The notes under the pieces are model-generated. The model ran no database searches. It had not been told where the DNA came from and saw nothing but the letters and a program-made list of their open reading frames with translations. The translations under genes and the position numbers were made by a program. This document shows, in pieces, positions 1 through 6,985 of a stretch of DNA of 14,139 bases. The DNA is from CAJXCL01 sp964394335. GTDB taxonomy: Bacteria; Nitrospinota; Nitrospinia; CAJXCL01. The DNA lies in contig CAYMVZ010000065.1 in assembly GCA_964394335.1 (NCBI GenBank), positions 1 to 14,139 on the forward strand, given 5' to 3'. Position 1 is the stretch's first letter. The number at the start of each line of letters is the position of its first letter.

Positions 1-1
1 G

Positions 2-1355
2 TTTTATCACAATACTAATTTTAAGGGTGGATCAGTTTTTCGGGGTAGGGTCACTGATGAAACCGATGATTCTGACGACACTGAGAGCGATGATGAGTCT
101 GATGATGACTCTGATGACAATGATTCGGATAGTGAAGAAGATAGCAAATCAAAAAAATCTCGCCAAGATCAGAAATGTGTCTGCCGGAAGCAATGCGGAT
201 ATCACCGGATTTGACCTGCAAGAAGAAGAAACTCAGTTAAGCATGCTTGGAGATGACGCGGACATTAAATCTAACCGAATGGCCCAGATAGACGTTACTA
301 TTATCCAAACAGAAGAAAAGATAACAACCTCTAAAGGAGTCAATTTGCTGAATAACCTGGAAATGACTTTTGAGGCGGCAGGAAAACAAGCAGAAGCCCG
401 TGCGACGGCAACCGCAAAAAACTGGACGTCTACGATCACAGCAACATTAGCTATACCACAAATCCGCTATTCCATGAATATTCTTAACGCCGCGGGTGAT
501 AAATCGGATATCCTGGCAAGACCGTCTCTGCTTGCTTTAGACGGCAAGGCTTCCAATTTCTCGTTCGGCGAAAAGGAATTCTTTACCGTACGTGGTCAGG
601 AATCCGGAGCCCTGGAAAAGGTGACCGCAGGGCTTCAAATATCGGTAAAACCTCAATTTCTATCTAATAACTTAATTCGTATTGCTGTTAAAGCGGAGCG
701 CAGTGGCTTCCAACCGTCTGCTGCACTTCTCGGAACCTTCCAGGAGGCCATAAAAACCAAAAATACAAAGTTTACAGCAAACTCAGTTATGCGTTTTGAC
801 CAGACCCTGATCCTTTCAGGATTTAACGAAAGAACCAACTCACGAGACAAATCCGGTGTGCCCTTTCTTCAGAACATCCCGGGTATCCAGTACTTTTTTT
901 CAGAGGCTAATACAAGCGAAATACAGACTTCAATTTTGATTCTTCTAACCCTTAGAAAACCAACTTATGCCTATACAGACGGAACACCAATACCCGCGTT
1001 TCCACCGGACAAAGGTCCCGGAGGGGACGAGTCTGATGATGAAGATGAGAATGGAAGTGATGACAACAGCAGTAACGATAGCGATGATTCAGGAAAAGGA
1101 AAAGACAGGGGGAAAGCAAAACCAGCGGCAGCGTCTGCCTCGCCGGATGAGCAACCCAACCTGAACCAGTGGACCATTGAGGCAGCGGACCTTTTTTCTC
1201 CTGTTTCAACGGTGGATGTGGTTATGGAGGGTCTGCATCGCTCCAACGCTTTTTTCCGTCAGTTCCGTACAGGTGACATCCATATGGAAGAATGGGACTC
1301 CAGTCCTTCCATAGCAAACACTCTTAAACATGCCCTTGGATTCCTCTACTACTAA
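2..1355 (+). CDS. Secretin-family outer-membrane pore protein, C-terminal part, 5' truncated by window edge, apparent frameshift
   Basis: Secretins form the outer-membrane ring of type II/III secretion and type IV pilus systems. From about base 270 on, the frame ending at 1355 shows the secretin core in order: a strand like MAQIDVTIIQ, then SDILARPSLLALDGKA, then TAGLQISVKPQF, then SGVPFLQNIPGIQYFFS (the family's VPxLGDIPxxGxLF motif), then a hydrophobic strand before PTYAY. An Asp/Ser-rich acidic segment follows (about 1027-1100), then a C-terminal tail I do not recognise. The nearest start in that frame is a GTG at 27, but the peptide it gives before about 150 is Met-rich and looks like an out-of-frame reading. 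Frame 2 is open from the window edge and gives TDETDDSDDTESDDES, matching the later acidic segment, until a stop near 212. The gene probably starts outside the window and changes frame at the A-run 151-157. It is either a sequencing error, a phase-variable gene or a recent pseudogene. No secretion partners lie nearby in the window. Confidence 0.7.
   Translation, partial: FITILILRVDQFFGVGSLMKPMILTTLRAMMSLMMTLMTMIRIVKKIANQKNLAKIRNVSAGSNADITGFDLQEEETQLSMLGDDADIKSNRMAQIDVTIIQTEEKITTSKGVNLLNNLEMTFEAAGKQAEARATATAKNWTSTITATLAIPQIRYSMNILNAAGDKSDILARPSLLALDGKASNFSFGEKEFFTVRGQESGALEKVTAGLQISVKPQFLSNNLIRIAVKAERSGFQPSAALLGTFQEAIKTKNTKFTANSVMRFDQTLILSGFNERTNSRDKSGVPFLQNIPGIQYFFSEANTSEIQTSILILLTLRKPTYAYTDGTPIPAFPPDKGPGGDESDDEDENGSDDNSSNDSDDSGKGKDRGKAKPAAASASPDEQPNLNQWTIEAADLFSPVSTVDVVMEGLHRSNAFFRQFRTGDIHMEEWDSSPSIANTLKHALGFLYY
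151..157 (+). other. A7 homopolymer at the apparent frameshift point of the secretin gene
   Basis: Seven A's sit where the acidic frame (frame 2, codons tca aaa aaa tct) must pass to the secretin frame (frame 0, aat ctc gcc aag). Removing one A joins the two frames into one uninterrupted reading: SEEDSKSKN then LAKIRNVSAG. The frame change needed is +1. A canonical -1 slip on A-AAA-AAA would instead enter frame 1, which meets a stop soon after (about 240). This favours an indel or slippage in the A-run over ordinary -1 programmed frameshifting. Confidence 0.55.
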
Positions 1356-1400
1356 GAAAAGATACATTTTTGCAAATTAATGTAATGTGCAGAGAATGTC

Positions 1401-1721
1401 TTATGCACTAAAGGACTGTCCGCAGCCACATCCACCTGTTGCGTTAGGGTTGTTAAAGACAAATGTGCTCCCTTCAAGCCCCTCAACGTAGTCCAGGTTC
1501 AATCCACTGAGTAAAGGAACAGAATGCTTGTCCACAAGAATAGTCACACCGTTAGAATTGATTTTGGTGCAATCTTGAGAGTCCGCATCAAACTCCATTT
1601 TATATTGATTACCATTGCATCCACCATTTACTACGGAAATACGTAAAAATTTTTCCTCTGCATTCATATTACTCTGAACTTTTTTAATTTGCTCCGCTGC
1701 ATTCTGTGTCACTGTCAGCAT
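1401..1721 (-). CDS. A-type iron-sulfur carrier protein (HesB/IscA/ErpA family)
   Basis: A small carrier that receives and passes on Fe-S clusters during cluster assembly in the cytoplasm. The protein is 106 residues, the usual family length, and keeps the three conserved cysteines: Cys35 in GGCNGNQY, and Cys98 and Cys100 in the C-terminal GGCGCG. The family usually has GGCSGxxY, so the NGN variant is mildly unusual. I chose the ATG at 1721 because a clear Shine-Dalgarno AAGGAG lies six bases upstream; a longer reading from 1748 would place that site inside the gene. The gene is convergent with the secretin gene, 45 bases away, and has no isc/suf neighbours, so the subtype (IscA, ErpA or SufA) cannot be set from context. 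Confidence 0.9.
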   Translation of the reverse strand: MLTVTQNAAEQIKKVQSNMNAEEKFLRISVVNGGCNGNQYKMEFDADSQDCTKINSNGVTILVDKHSVPLLSGLNLDYVEGLEGSTFVFNNPNATGGCGCGQSFSA

Positions 1722-1748
1722 AAAATTCTCCTTTTTAAATGATAACAA

Positions 1749-2159
1749 TTTTTGATCTGTTTAAATGAGTAACATTTAAGCAATAACTTAAAAAACACCT
1801 CCTTCCATTTCCATTTAAATGATTGAATTAACTCTTAATAAGCAAAGCTTTCCGGCAATTTAGATAATAATAATCAACATCAATAGTTAGACTGCTGAAG
1901 TTTCAATTCGATTCAGAAAATTGAAGCTTATTGTAGCAGGTTAAACCGGACTTCGCTGTTCGTCGTAATCCATTGAAAATACAGGAAGTAAAGAACCCCG
2001 CACTTCTCGACGGGGTATCCAGGGTTGTTTTTTCATGAAAAGTTTCCACTGCCACGCCCCTCAATAAACAGACCTTATAAATCAATTGCTTTCAAGGATT
2101 ATTATAGAGATTTTGGGTGATTTGCCTACTGAATTGCGAAAGACGCGTTAGGATTCCTA
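1749..2159. other. Gene-free stretch between the Fe-S carrier and the DUF4416 gene
   Basis: No convincing gene. A 60-codon minus-strand reading (1903-2085) has no ribosome binding site and overlaps strong hairpins, so I do not call it. The part nearest the Fe-S carrier is AT-rich, probably carries its promoter, and has the word TTTAAATGA at 1734, 1760 and 1814. From about 1890 to 2041 the sequence is rich in inverted repeats, described separately. Confidence 0.6.
1892..2041. repeat. Cluster of inverted repeats, possible structured RNA or remnant of a dispersed element
   Basis: Three strong dyads occur within 150 bases. First, CTGCT plus AAGTTTCAATT (1892-1908) face AATTGAAGCTT plus AGCAG (1919-1939), with one G-T pair in the 11-base stem. 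Second, ACCCCG (1995-2000) faces CGGGGT (2011-2016). Third, TTTTCATGAAAA (2030-2041) is a perfect palindrome. The second hairpin, read on the minus strand, is followed by a weak T-rich run and could help terminate the tat operon about 145 bases past DUF4416. Whether the unit is repeated elsewhere cannot be seen here. Confidence 0.45.
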
Positions 2160-2693
2160 TTAATAATGCGGAAGCTGAGAAGTGTAGATATTACGCAAGT
2201 GATGAAACATCTCTATTCTCTCAGGCAGTCTAAAATCAGGATAGGTCCAATCAAATACTCTGTAAGACTCTCTTTTAAAATAATAGGTCATTTCCGCGTA
2301 AATACCGGAATTGAGATAGGGACGGTGGGAGTAACCTTTAGTGGTGGCAAGCACTACATTTTCTTCAGACAAGTAACCGGGGTCTATATTTACGGTTCTG
2401 TCTCCTGTATCCTCATGGCTGAGTTCTTTTTCTATTTCATTGGTTTTATTTTTTGTATCAGGCAGGCTGTTAGGTGGGATTAATTTGGAAAAAGAAATAA
2501 ATTTCCGTTTTAAATCTTTTCCCATCTCCTGTTCATAGTACCCGGTATAATCAAACGGACAAATTTCACTTTCAAAATCCATTTCGCCAAATATCTTAAC
2601 CAGTTTTTCCCGGGCTGAAAGTAGAATTTCTTTTTCTTTGAATATTAGGCCTGAAAATAATTTTACCGGTTTTGGTTCCCTCAGCACTCCCAT
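2160..2693 (-). CDS. DUF4416 family protein
   Basis: A conserved family without an established function that I can name. The 177-residue protein shows the family pattern: PVKLFSGLIF at the N-terminus, FDYTGYYEQEMG near the middle, FISFSKLI, then KNKTNEIEKEL, VNIDPGYLSEENVVLATTKG, and GIYAEMTYYF followed by WTYPDFR near the C-terminus. The ATG at 2693 overlaps the acylphosphatase stop by one base (TGATG), so translation is probably coupled; a TTG one codon earlier is possible. There is no signal peptide or membrane segment, so it should be cytoplasmic. It is the last gene of the five-gene operon. Family assignment is confident; role is unknown. Confidence 0.85.
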   Translation of the reverse strand: MGVLREPKPVKLFSGLIFKEKEILLSAREKLVKIFGEMDFESEICPFDYTGYYEQEMGKDLKRKFISFSKLIPPNSLPDTKNKTNEIEKELSHEDTGDRTVNIDPGYLSEENVVLATTKGYSHRPYLNSGIYAEMTYYFKRESYRVFDWTYPDFRLPERIEMFHHLRNIYTSQLPHY

Positions 2694-3007
2694 CAATATG
2701 CGATATTAAAAGACTTAAATTCGCCTTTGAATTCTTCCCTGTTTAGTTCCACATTTTTGACGTCAGCTCCGGGTGGTCCTTTATGGCACCATTGAATAAA
2801 CCGGTCTATATTATCTTTTTTCCCTTCAGCTGCAATTTCCACTGTCTCATCCATCCTGTTCCGGACCCAGCCGCAAACTCCCAAGCGATCCGCTTCTGAT
2901 TTTGTGTTGGCCCTGAAAAACACTCCCTGCACAATCCCGGATACAATAACATGAACTCTGATATCAGGATTCGGACTTTTGTCCGTCTCATTCACCGTTT
3001 GTTTCAT
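2693..3007 (-). CDS. acyP: Acylphosphatase
   Basis: Hydrolyses acyl phosphates such as carbamoyl and acetyl phosphate. The family signature is intact: VSGIVQGVFFRANTKSEA followed by LGVCGWVRN, which supplies the catalytic Arg (in VFFR) and Asn (in VRN) in a ferredoxin-like fold. I chose the ATG at 3007 (104 residues, close to the family's 90-100). A longer reading from 3052 adds a charged, unconserved N-terminus. The start is not certain: the purine run AAAGGG abuts the ATG too closely for a good ribosome site, and a GTG 12 bases later is possible. It overlaps the tatC end by 20 bases and the DUF4416 start by one. Confidence 0.9.
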   Translation of the reverse strand: MKQTVNETDKSPNPDIRVHVIVSGIVQGVFFRANTKSEADRLGVCGWVRNRMDETVEIAAEGKKDNIDRFIQWCHKGPPGADVKNVELNREEFKGEFKSFNIAY

Positions 3008-3728
3008 CCCTTTTTTTCTCGAACACTTTTCCCGCGTAAATGCCGACTTCATATAATATGATCAAAGGCATGGCCATAAATACCTGGGTAATAACGTCCG
3101 GCGGCGTCAACATGGCTCCTAAAACAAAAAATGATAGGAAGGCATATTTTCTATAATGAACAAGCTGGCGTGTTGTTATAAGTTCTACTTTGCAGGCAAA
3201 AGCTATGAGCAAAGGCATCTCAAAGACCGCTCCAAATGCGAGCATCAGTTTAAGACAAAATGAAAGATAATTAGCGATAGTGATGTTTGGCGTCCAGTAT
3301 TCGGCTCCAAAAAAGAGAAGAAACTTTAACCCAATCGGTAAAATCGCATAGTAAGCAAAAAAGACTCCGAAAAGAAAAAAAATAGTCCCTAAGAAAACCA
3401 GCGGAATAGTATATTTTTTTTCCTTTTCTTTCAAACCGGGAGAAACGAATGCCCAGACATGATAAAGAATAACAGGGAAGGAAAAAATAATTCCAGCAAA
3501 AATACTAACTTTCATGGCAACAAAGAAACCTTCTGTGGGAGAGATAAAACTCATTTTACTAAATGCTTTTGGGAGGGGGTTTTCAAGAAATCTAATGAGA
3601 TGTCCCCTGCCTATAAAGCCGAAGGCAGAAAGGACCATCACGGTCGATACCACAATAACCAGGCGGTTCCTTAACTCTACTAAATGTTCAGTAAACGGTA
3701 TTTTAGTCTCAAAATCAACGCGCTTCAT
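2988..3728 (-). CDS. tatC: Twin-arginine translocase subunit TatC
   Basis: The polytopic core of the Tat system, which binds twin-arginine signal peptides and exports folded proteins across the inner membrane. The 246-residue protein has the family marks: an N-terminal cytoplasmic HLVELRNRL with the conserved Glu, SPTEGF in the first periplasmic loop, YHVWAFVSPGL before the third membrane helix, FGAVFEMPLL, and TPPDVITQ followed by MPLIILYEVG near the end. Six membrane segments can be read. The start overlaps the upstream tatA/B stop as ATGA, so translation is likely coupled. Nothing suggests damage. Confidence 0.97.
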   Translation of the reverse strand: MKRVDFETKIPFTEHLVELRNRLVIVVSTVMVLSAFGFIGRGHLIRFLENPLPKAFSKMSFISPTEGFFVAMKVSIFAGIIFSFPVILYHVWAFVSPGLKEKEKKYTIPLVFLGTIFFLFGVFFAYYAILPIGLKFLLFFGAEYWTPNITIANYLSFCLKLMLAFGAVFEMPLLIAFACKVELITTRQLVHYRKYAFLSFFVLGAMLTPPDVITQVFMAMPLIILYEVGIYAGKVFEKKRDETNGE

Positions 3729-4030
3729 TCTTTTTCGGCTTCACCTTCTCTACCCGACTGATTATAGCTTTTCTTTTCCTCTTTTGGTCTCTCTTGATTT
3801 TCATCGGATTCAAGAGGGTCATCTATATTTATATTAGTAGCATCATCAACCGTTTTTTGGATATCCTCCACATCATCCTCAATGGATTTTTGCATTTCAC
3901 GAAAGGCTCTCATGAATTCCACATACCCTTTCCCGAGAGACTTCGCCAGTTCAGGCAAATTTTTGGGCCCTATAACAACAAGGGCGATTCCCAAAATTAT
4001 AATAATTTCTGTAAAACCGATTCCAAACAT
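3725..4030 (-). CDS. tatA: Sec-independent translocase TatA/TatB-like subunit
   Basis: A small single-span protein that works with TatC. Residues 1-22 (MFGIGFTEIIIILGIALVVIGP) form the membrane helix with Glu8, and Gly21-Pro22 at the hinge, then an amphipathic helix (about 25-45) and a long charged, acidic tail to residue 101. The Glu8 and GP hinge are TatB-like, as in Escherichia coli MFDIGF...VVLGP, but such proteins are often annotated TatA/E. Only this one TatA-class gene is visible, so it may act as a bifunctional subunit or a separate tatA may lie elsewhere. No clear Shine-Dalgarno precedes the ATG. Confidence 0.92.
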   Translation of the reverse strand: MFGIGFTEIIIILGIALVVIGPKNLPELAKSLGKGYVEFMRAFREMQKSIEDDVEDIQKTVDDATNINIDDPLESDENQERPKEEKKSYNQSGREGEAEKE

Positions 4031-4074
4031 AAGAACAACACTATAACAAAGAGGGTTTTGAACGGCAAGGAATA

Positions 4075-4440
4075 TTATAATTCGCTTGGATCAAGGCCAA
4101 TGTCTACAATACTGCAGGCAAGGTAAAGGTTTAACCCCAGTTCCTCAGCTTTTCTCACTACAACATTGTTTTCAGAGCCCGGATTAAAAAAAATTTCCTT
4201 TGCTCTTTTTTTTGCTATATCGTTAAGAACAGTGATGGTGCGTTCAGGAGGAAGATATATAGTAATCCGATCCAGATCACCCGGTATATCGAGCACTGAT
4301 TTATAAGCGGGAATCCCTTCTATTTCAGGGCAGTTTGGATTAACCGGATAAACTGTATCACTATGTTTGATATAAGCACGGACTGCTTTATTCCCAAATT
4401 TTCCCCTGTCTTGGGAAGCTCCGATCACAGCTACTTTCAT
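4075..4440 (-). CDS. CoA-binding domain protein (Rossmann fold, YccU type)
   Basis: A stand-alone CoA-binding domain of 121 residues. It has the N-terminal Rossmann motif VAVIGAS with RGKFGNKA after it, then VYPVNP, and later NPGSEN, followed by LYLACSIVDIG, where this family usually has a conserved Cys. The physiological role of these small proteins is not settled. I chose the ATG at 4440 because GGAGG lies nine bases upstream; a reading from 4479 would add residues with no support. It is the first gene of the operon, 44 bases before tatA/B. Confidence 0.9.
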   Translation of the reverse strand: MKVAVIGASQDRGKFGNKAVRAYIKHSDTVYPVNPNCPEIEGIPAYKSVLDIPGDLDRITIYLPPERTITVLNDIAKKRAKEIFFNPGSENNVVVRKAEELGLNLYLACSIVDIGLDPSEL

Positions 4441-4493
4441 TTCAATTTTCCTCCATACTAATGTAGAGTTTAGCAGCATTTTTACACGGGTTC

Positions 4494-4522
4494 TATATAT
4501 ATTTTAAAGAGACCTATCACAA
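4494..4522 (-). promoter_or_regulatory. Candidate sigma70-type promoter for the CoA-binding/tat operon
   Basis: On the minus strand TTGTGA (4522-4517) and TATATA (4499-4494) are separated by exactly 17 bases and lie 54 bases before the first start codon. The -35 matches four of six consensus bases. This is a motif match only. Confidence 0.4.
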
Positions 4523-4540
4523 ATTATTAATATTGCTATT

Positions 4541-4546
4541 TATAAT
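4541..4546 (+). promoter_or_regulatory. Candidate -10 element for the M48 protease gene
   Basis: A perfect TATAAT lies 28 bases before the ATG at 4574. The expected -35 position has no good match, so this is a weak call. In this AT-rich gap, chance matches are likely. Confidence 0.3.
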
Positions 4547-4573
4547 TTTTTCTTTTATGTTTACAATATTACT

Positions 4574-5620
4574 ATGAGAGTAAATTTTATGTTTCGAATA
4601 CTCTGCAAATCGCTTTTATTCGCAATTATCTCTTTTTCCTTTCTATCTTTCTTATTGCTTGGCAACCCCTCCAATGTACAGTCTATTCAAATATTTGACG
4701 AAAATGCCGAAATTGCCTTAGGCAAAAAATCTGACAAGGGAATTATAGAAATGTACGGGCTTTATGACGATAAAGTGCTGCAGGATTATGTGAATGAGGT
4801 AGGACAGAAACTGGTTGATACGCTCGACGAACCCACATTCCAATTTCATTTTAAAGTAGTGGAAAGTTCGGAAATTAACGCATTTGCCTTACCGGGTGGT
4901 TATATATATGTTACTCATGGAATCCTGGCCTCCCTTAATAGCGAAGCGGAATTAGCAGGCATCCTGGGACATGAGATCGGGCATGTCATCGCCCATCACG
5001 GAGTAAAGCAGTTAACCAAATCCCTTGGTCTTACTCTTCTCTCTCTCGGGGGCGTGGTTGCCAATCCAAAAGAAGGGGGCAAGTGGCTCATGGTAAGCCA
5101 GTCAATTTTTAATCAAATCCTCCTGGGGTACGGGAGGGAAGCAGAACTGGAAGCAGATACTTTAGGGCTTATTAACTCATATCAAACCGGCTATGACCCC
5201 ATACAAATGACCAAATTTCTCCGGGGCTTGAAATTTAAAGAGATGATCTCCGGTCAGACCTATCATAGTTTTCAGGCTACGCATCCGGATACTCGAGACA
5301 GAATCATCAGGGCAGAGGATATGGCCAATTCGCTGGTCAGGAACAACAAAAAGGTTGAACTTTTTAGAGAAAACTATCTTTCCCATATCGCAGGGCTAAA
5401 ATATGGTGGAAAACGAAACGTGAGGGACAAAAGGCTGTACCGGAAAAAAGAATTTATTGATCTGTATCGTGTAAAAGAGGGGGATACTTTTGATTCCATA
5501 GCAGAACAGCAATTGGGTGAGAAAAAAAGAGCGATGGATATAGCTGTTCTGAACAATCGCAGCCTAAAAGAGCAACTTAAGCCTGGAGAGATAATAAAGC
5601 TCGTTCGGGAAAGATCATGA
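4574..5620 (+). CDS. M48-family zinc metalloprotease with C-terminal LysM-like segment
   Basis: An exported or membrane-anchored peptidase, probably for envelope protein quality control (BepA/YfgC-like). An N-terminal hydrophobic stretch (about residues 7-30) looks like a signal peptide or anchor. The zinc site is complete: HEIGH at 133-137 (His133, Glu134, His137) and the third-ligand motif ELEAD at 191-195. NAFALPGGYIYVTHGIL, just before the active site, and FQATHPDTRDRI are also typical of the family. After about residue 297 comes YRVKEGDTFDSIAEQQLG and LKPGEIIKLV, which reads like one LysM domain and could hold the enzyme at peptidoglycan. The 348-residue length fits the family plus this addition. 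ATG 4574 and ATG 4589 are both possible starts; neither has a strong ribosome site. The PAP2 gene follows after six bases. Confidence 0.93.
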   Translation: MRVNFMFRILCKSLLFAIISFSFLSFLLLGNPSNVQSIQIFDENAEIALGKKSDKGIIEMYGLYDDKVLQDYVNEVGQKLVDTLDEPTFQFHFKVVESSEINAFALPGGYIYVTHGILASLNSEAELAGILGHEIGHVIAHHGVKQLTKSLGLTLLSLGGVVANPKEGGKWLMVSQSIFNQILLGYGREAELEADTLGLINSYQTGYDPIQMTKFLRGLKFKEMISGQTYHSFQATHPDTRDRIIRAEDMANSLVRNNKKVELFRENYLSHIAGLKYGGKRNVRDKRLYRKKEFIDLYRVKEGDTFDSIAEQQLGEKKRAMDIAVLNNRSLKEQLKPGEIIKLVRERS

Positions 5621-5626
5621 GAAGGA

Positions 5627-6184
5627 ATGCTGGAGAAAATATTAAAGTTTGATAGAGATCTTTTTTTAATTCTCAATAACAGCCTTGAAAGCGGTTTTAA
5701 TGATTTGTTCCTTGGAGGGTTGACTTTAGCCGGTTATCTTCATGTTTTGCTACCGGCCGCGCTTTTTTACTTATACGCAATCGATAAGAAAAATTTCAGG
5801 AGAAATTGCATAATCCTCGTTGCCGCCGTCTTATTGGGAGGTCTGGTTGTTCAAATATTAAAGCAAATTGTGGCCAGGCCCCGTCCTCTCAAAGAAATGG
5901 AACCTCTGATTTTGTCCGGAAAAGTCAGGGTACACAACCTTTTTTATGCATACAGGGAAAGCTCTTTTCCCTCGGGTCATACACAGGCGGCATTTGGCGC
6001 GGCAACAGCCTTGATTTGCATTTATCGAAAACACGCGCTTTATTTAATATTAATTGCCTTTTTGATGGGGGTGTCCAGAATATACGTTGGCGTCCACTTT
6101 CCCCTGGACGTAATCTTCGGAGCGATACTCGGCGTCATCTCATCATTCGCGGTCTTCAAATTAGCCGCAAGATGCCTCAAGTAA
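5627..6184 (+). CDS. PAP2-family membrane phosphatase
   Basis: An integral membrane phosphatase of the type acting on phosphatidic acid, phosphatidylglycerophosphate or undecaprenyl pyrophosphate; the substrate cannot be told from sequence. All three catalytic motifs are present: K79 x6 RP (R86-P87), PSGH at 115-118, and SR x5 H xxx D with Ser150, Arg151, His157 and Asp161. Several membrane spans surround these. The length of 185 residues is normal. It begins six bases after the M48 gene, with AAGGA directly against the ATG, so it is probably co-translated with it. Recycling of the undecaprenyl carrier would fit the envelope neighbour but is inference. Confidence 0.93.
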   Translation: MLEKILKFDRDLFLILNNSLESGFNDLFLGGLTLAGYLHVLLPAALFYLYAIDKKNFRRNCIILVAAVLLGGLVVQILKQIVARPRPLKEMEPLILSGKVRVHNLFYAYRESSFPSGHTQAAFGAATALICIYRKHALYLILIAFLMGVSRIYVGVHFPLDVIFGAILGVISSFAVFKLAARCLK

Positions 6185-6209
6185 AACTGTCTTTCTCAAT
6201 TCCACCGCA

Positions 6210-6953
6210 TTATAATTTTTTCAAGCTCCAAACTACCTTGCCCAAAATCGGACTATCTTTTCTTGATTTTTCCATATCGTAAGTGTAGCTTGGGAATTTA
6301 TTTCTATTTGGATTGTCAGGGCTCATCTGTATAAAATTGTCCTGTATGAAAGCTCTCCCGAATTTGACCTCATTTTTCTGTTTAAATATGTAAATACTGT
6401 TGTGTGATTCTTGAGTGTCGCTCAAATCTACGGCAACTAAACTTCCATCCGGCAAGGTCGACGCCATAGAGTCTCCCTTAATTTTAAAGGAAACAAAGTC
6501 CCCATCTTTGGGGAGTAAATTTTTAGGCACAAGAGTATATTCACCGCTTTTGACTTTGCTGTTGCCCTTATAGTAAATTAAAGAATCAAACTGTACTATA
6601 GGGATAGGGAGAAGATCTCCTGAAATAGATTTGTTTGCGATATCAACCGATCTACGCTTATCCGGATGTATAATCTCAATAGCTGTTTTTTTAGTTAATT
6701 CGAAAAAATGATGTTTAATCTTTGGGTTCTTTGAAAGAAAAAGGCGCAACAATCCTTCTGCCGGATCCAGCCCCAAACGTAAACAAATATTTTCCACAAG
6801 ATGTTCACTGATCCCGAACCGTTTTCCCGAACAGATTCTTGAAAGAACGGCCTGGTCAATTCCCAAATCATCGGCCGCGTCACTCCGTGTGCGATATTTC
6901 TTGTCTATTACCGGCCTTACATGGTCGGCCAAATAGGAACTGAAGTTTTCCAT
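6210..6953 (-). CDS. HTH transcriptional regulator with S24 (LexA/CI-like) peptidase domain
   Basis: A repressor-type protein of 247 residues. The N-terminal part holds a helix-turn-helix (about residues 23-45, SDAADDLGIDQAVLSRICSG). The C-terminal half is an S24 fold: GDFVSFKIKGDSMASTLPDGS gives the nucleophile Ser162, and Lys197 in EVKFGR is the likely catalytic Lys, with a spacing close to that in LexA. The Ala-Gly or Cys-Gly cut site expected about 35 residues before the Ser is not visible; the region reads IPIVQFDSLIYYKG. It may therefore signal without self-cleavage. I chose ATG 6953 because AAGGAG lies five bases upstream; a reading from 6983 would place that site inside the gene. It ends 25 bases from the convergent PAP2 gene. 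It could be a stress regulator or a prophage-derived repressor, but no phage genes are near. Confidence 0.85.
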   Translation of the reverse strand: MENFSSYLADHVRPVIDKKYRTRSDAADDLGIDQAVLSRICSGKRFGISEHLVENICLRLGLDPAEGLLRLFLSKNPKIKHHFFELTKKTAIEIIHPDKRRSVDIANKSISGDLLPIPIVQFDSLIYYKGNSKVKSGEYTLVPKNLLPKDGDFVSFKIKGDSMASTLPDGSLVAVDLSDTQESHNSIYIFKQKNEVKFGRAFIQDNFIQMSPDNPNRNKFPSYTYDMEKSRKDSPILGKVVWSLKKL

Positions 6954-6972
6954 AAAACTCCTTCCCTCAAAA

Positions 6973-6985
6973 AATTGGATCAATT
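6973..6985. promoter_or_regulatory. Perfect dyad upstream of the S24 repressor gene, candidate operator
   Basis: AATTG-GAT-CAATT is a perfect inverted repeat 20 bases before the repressor start and just upstream of its ribosome site. HTH regulators of this type commonly control their own genes from such dyads. A related half (CAATTAAT) recurs at 7046-7053. The region is AT-rich, so chance is possible. Confidence 0.35.

Noticed and set aside
27..150. GTG start at 27 with a Met-rich N-terminus for the secretin
   Set aside because: The Met-rich peptide is the out-of-frame reading of GATGA-type acidic codons; the same shadow appears over the later acidic segment, where the true frame is known.
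151..157. Canonical -1 programmed frameshift on A-AAA-AAA
   Set aside because: A -1 slip enters frame 1, which stops near 240; the secretin frame needs +1.
1903..2085. 60-residue minus-strand reading
   Set aside because: No ribosome site and no recognisable domain; it overlaps strong hairpins and is better explained as a structured non-coding segment.
6210..6953. Prophage or lysogeny module
   Set aside because: Only an S24-type repressor is present; no integrase, cro-like gene, structural gene or att-like repeat is visible beside the tRNA.
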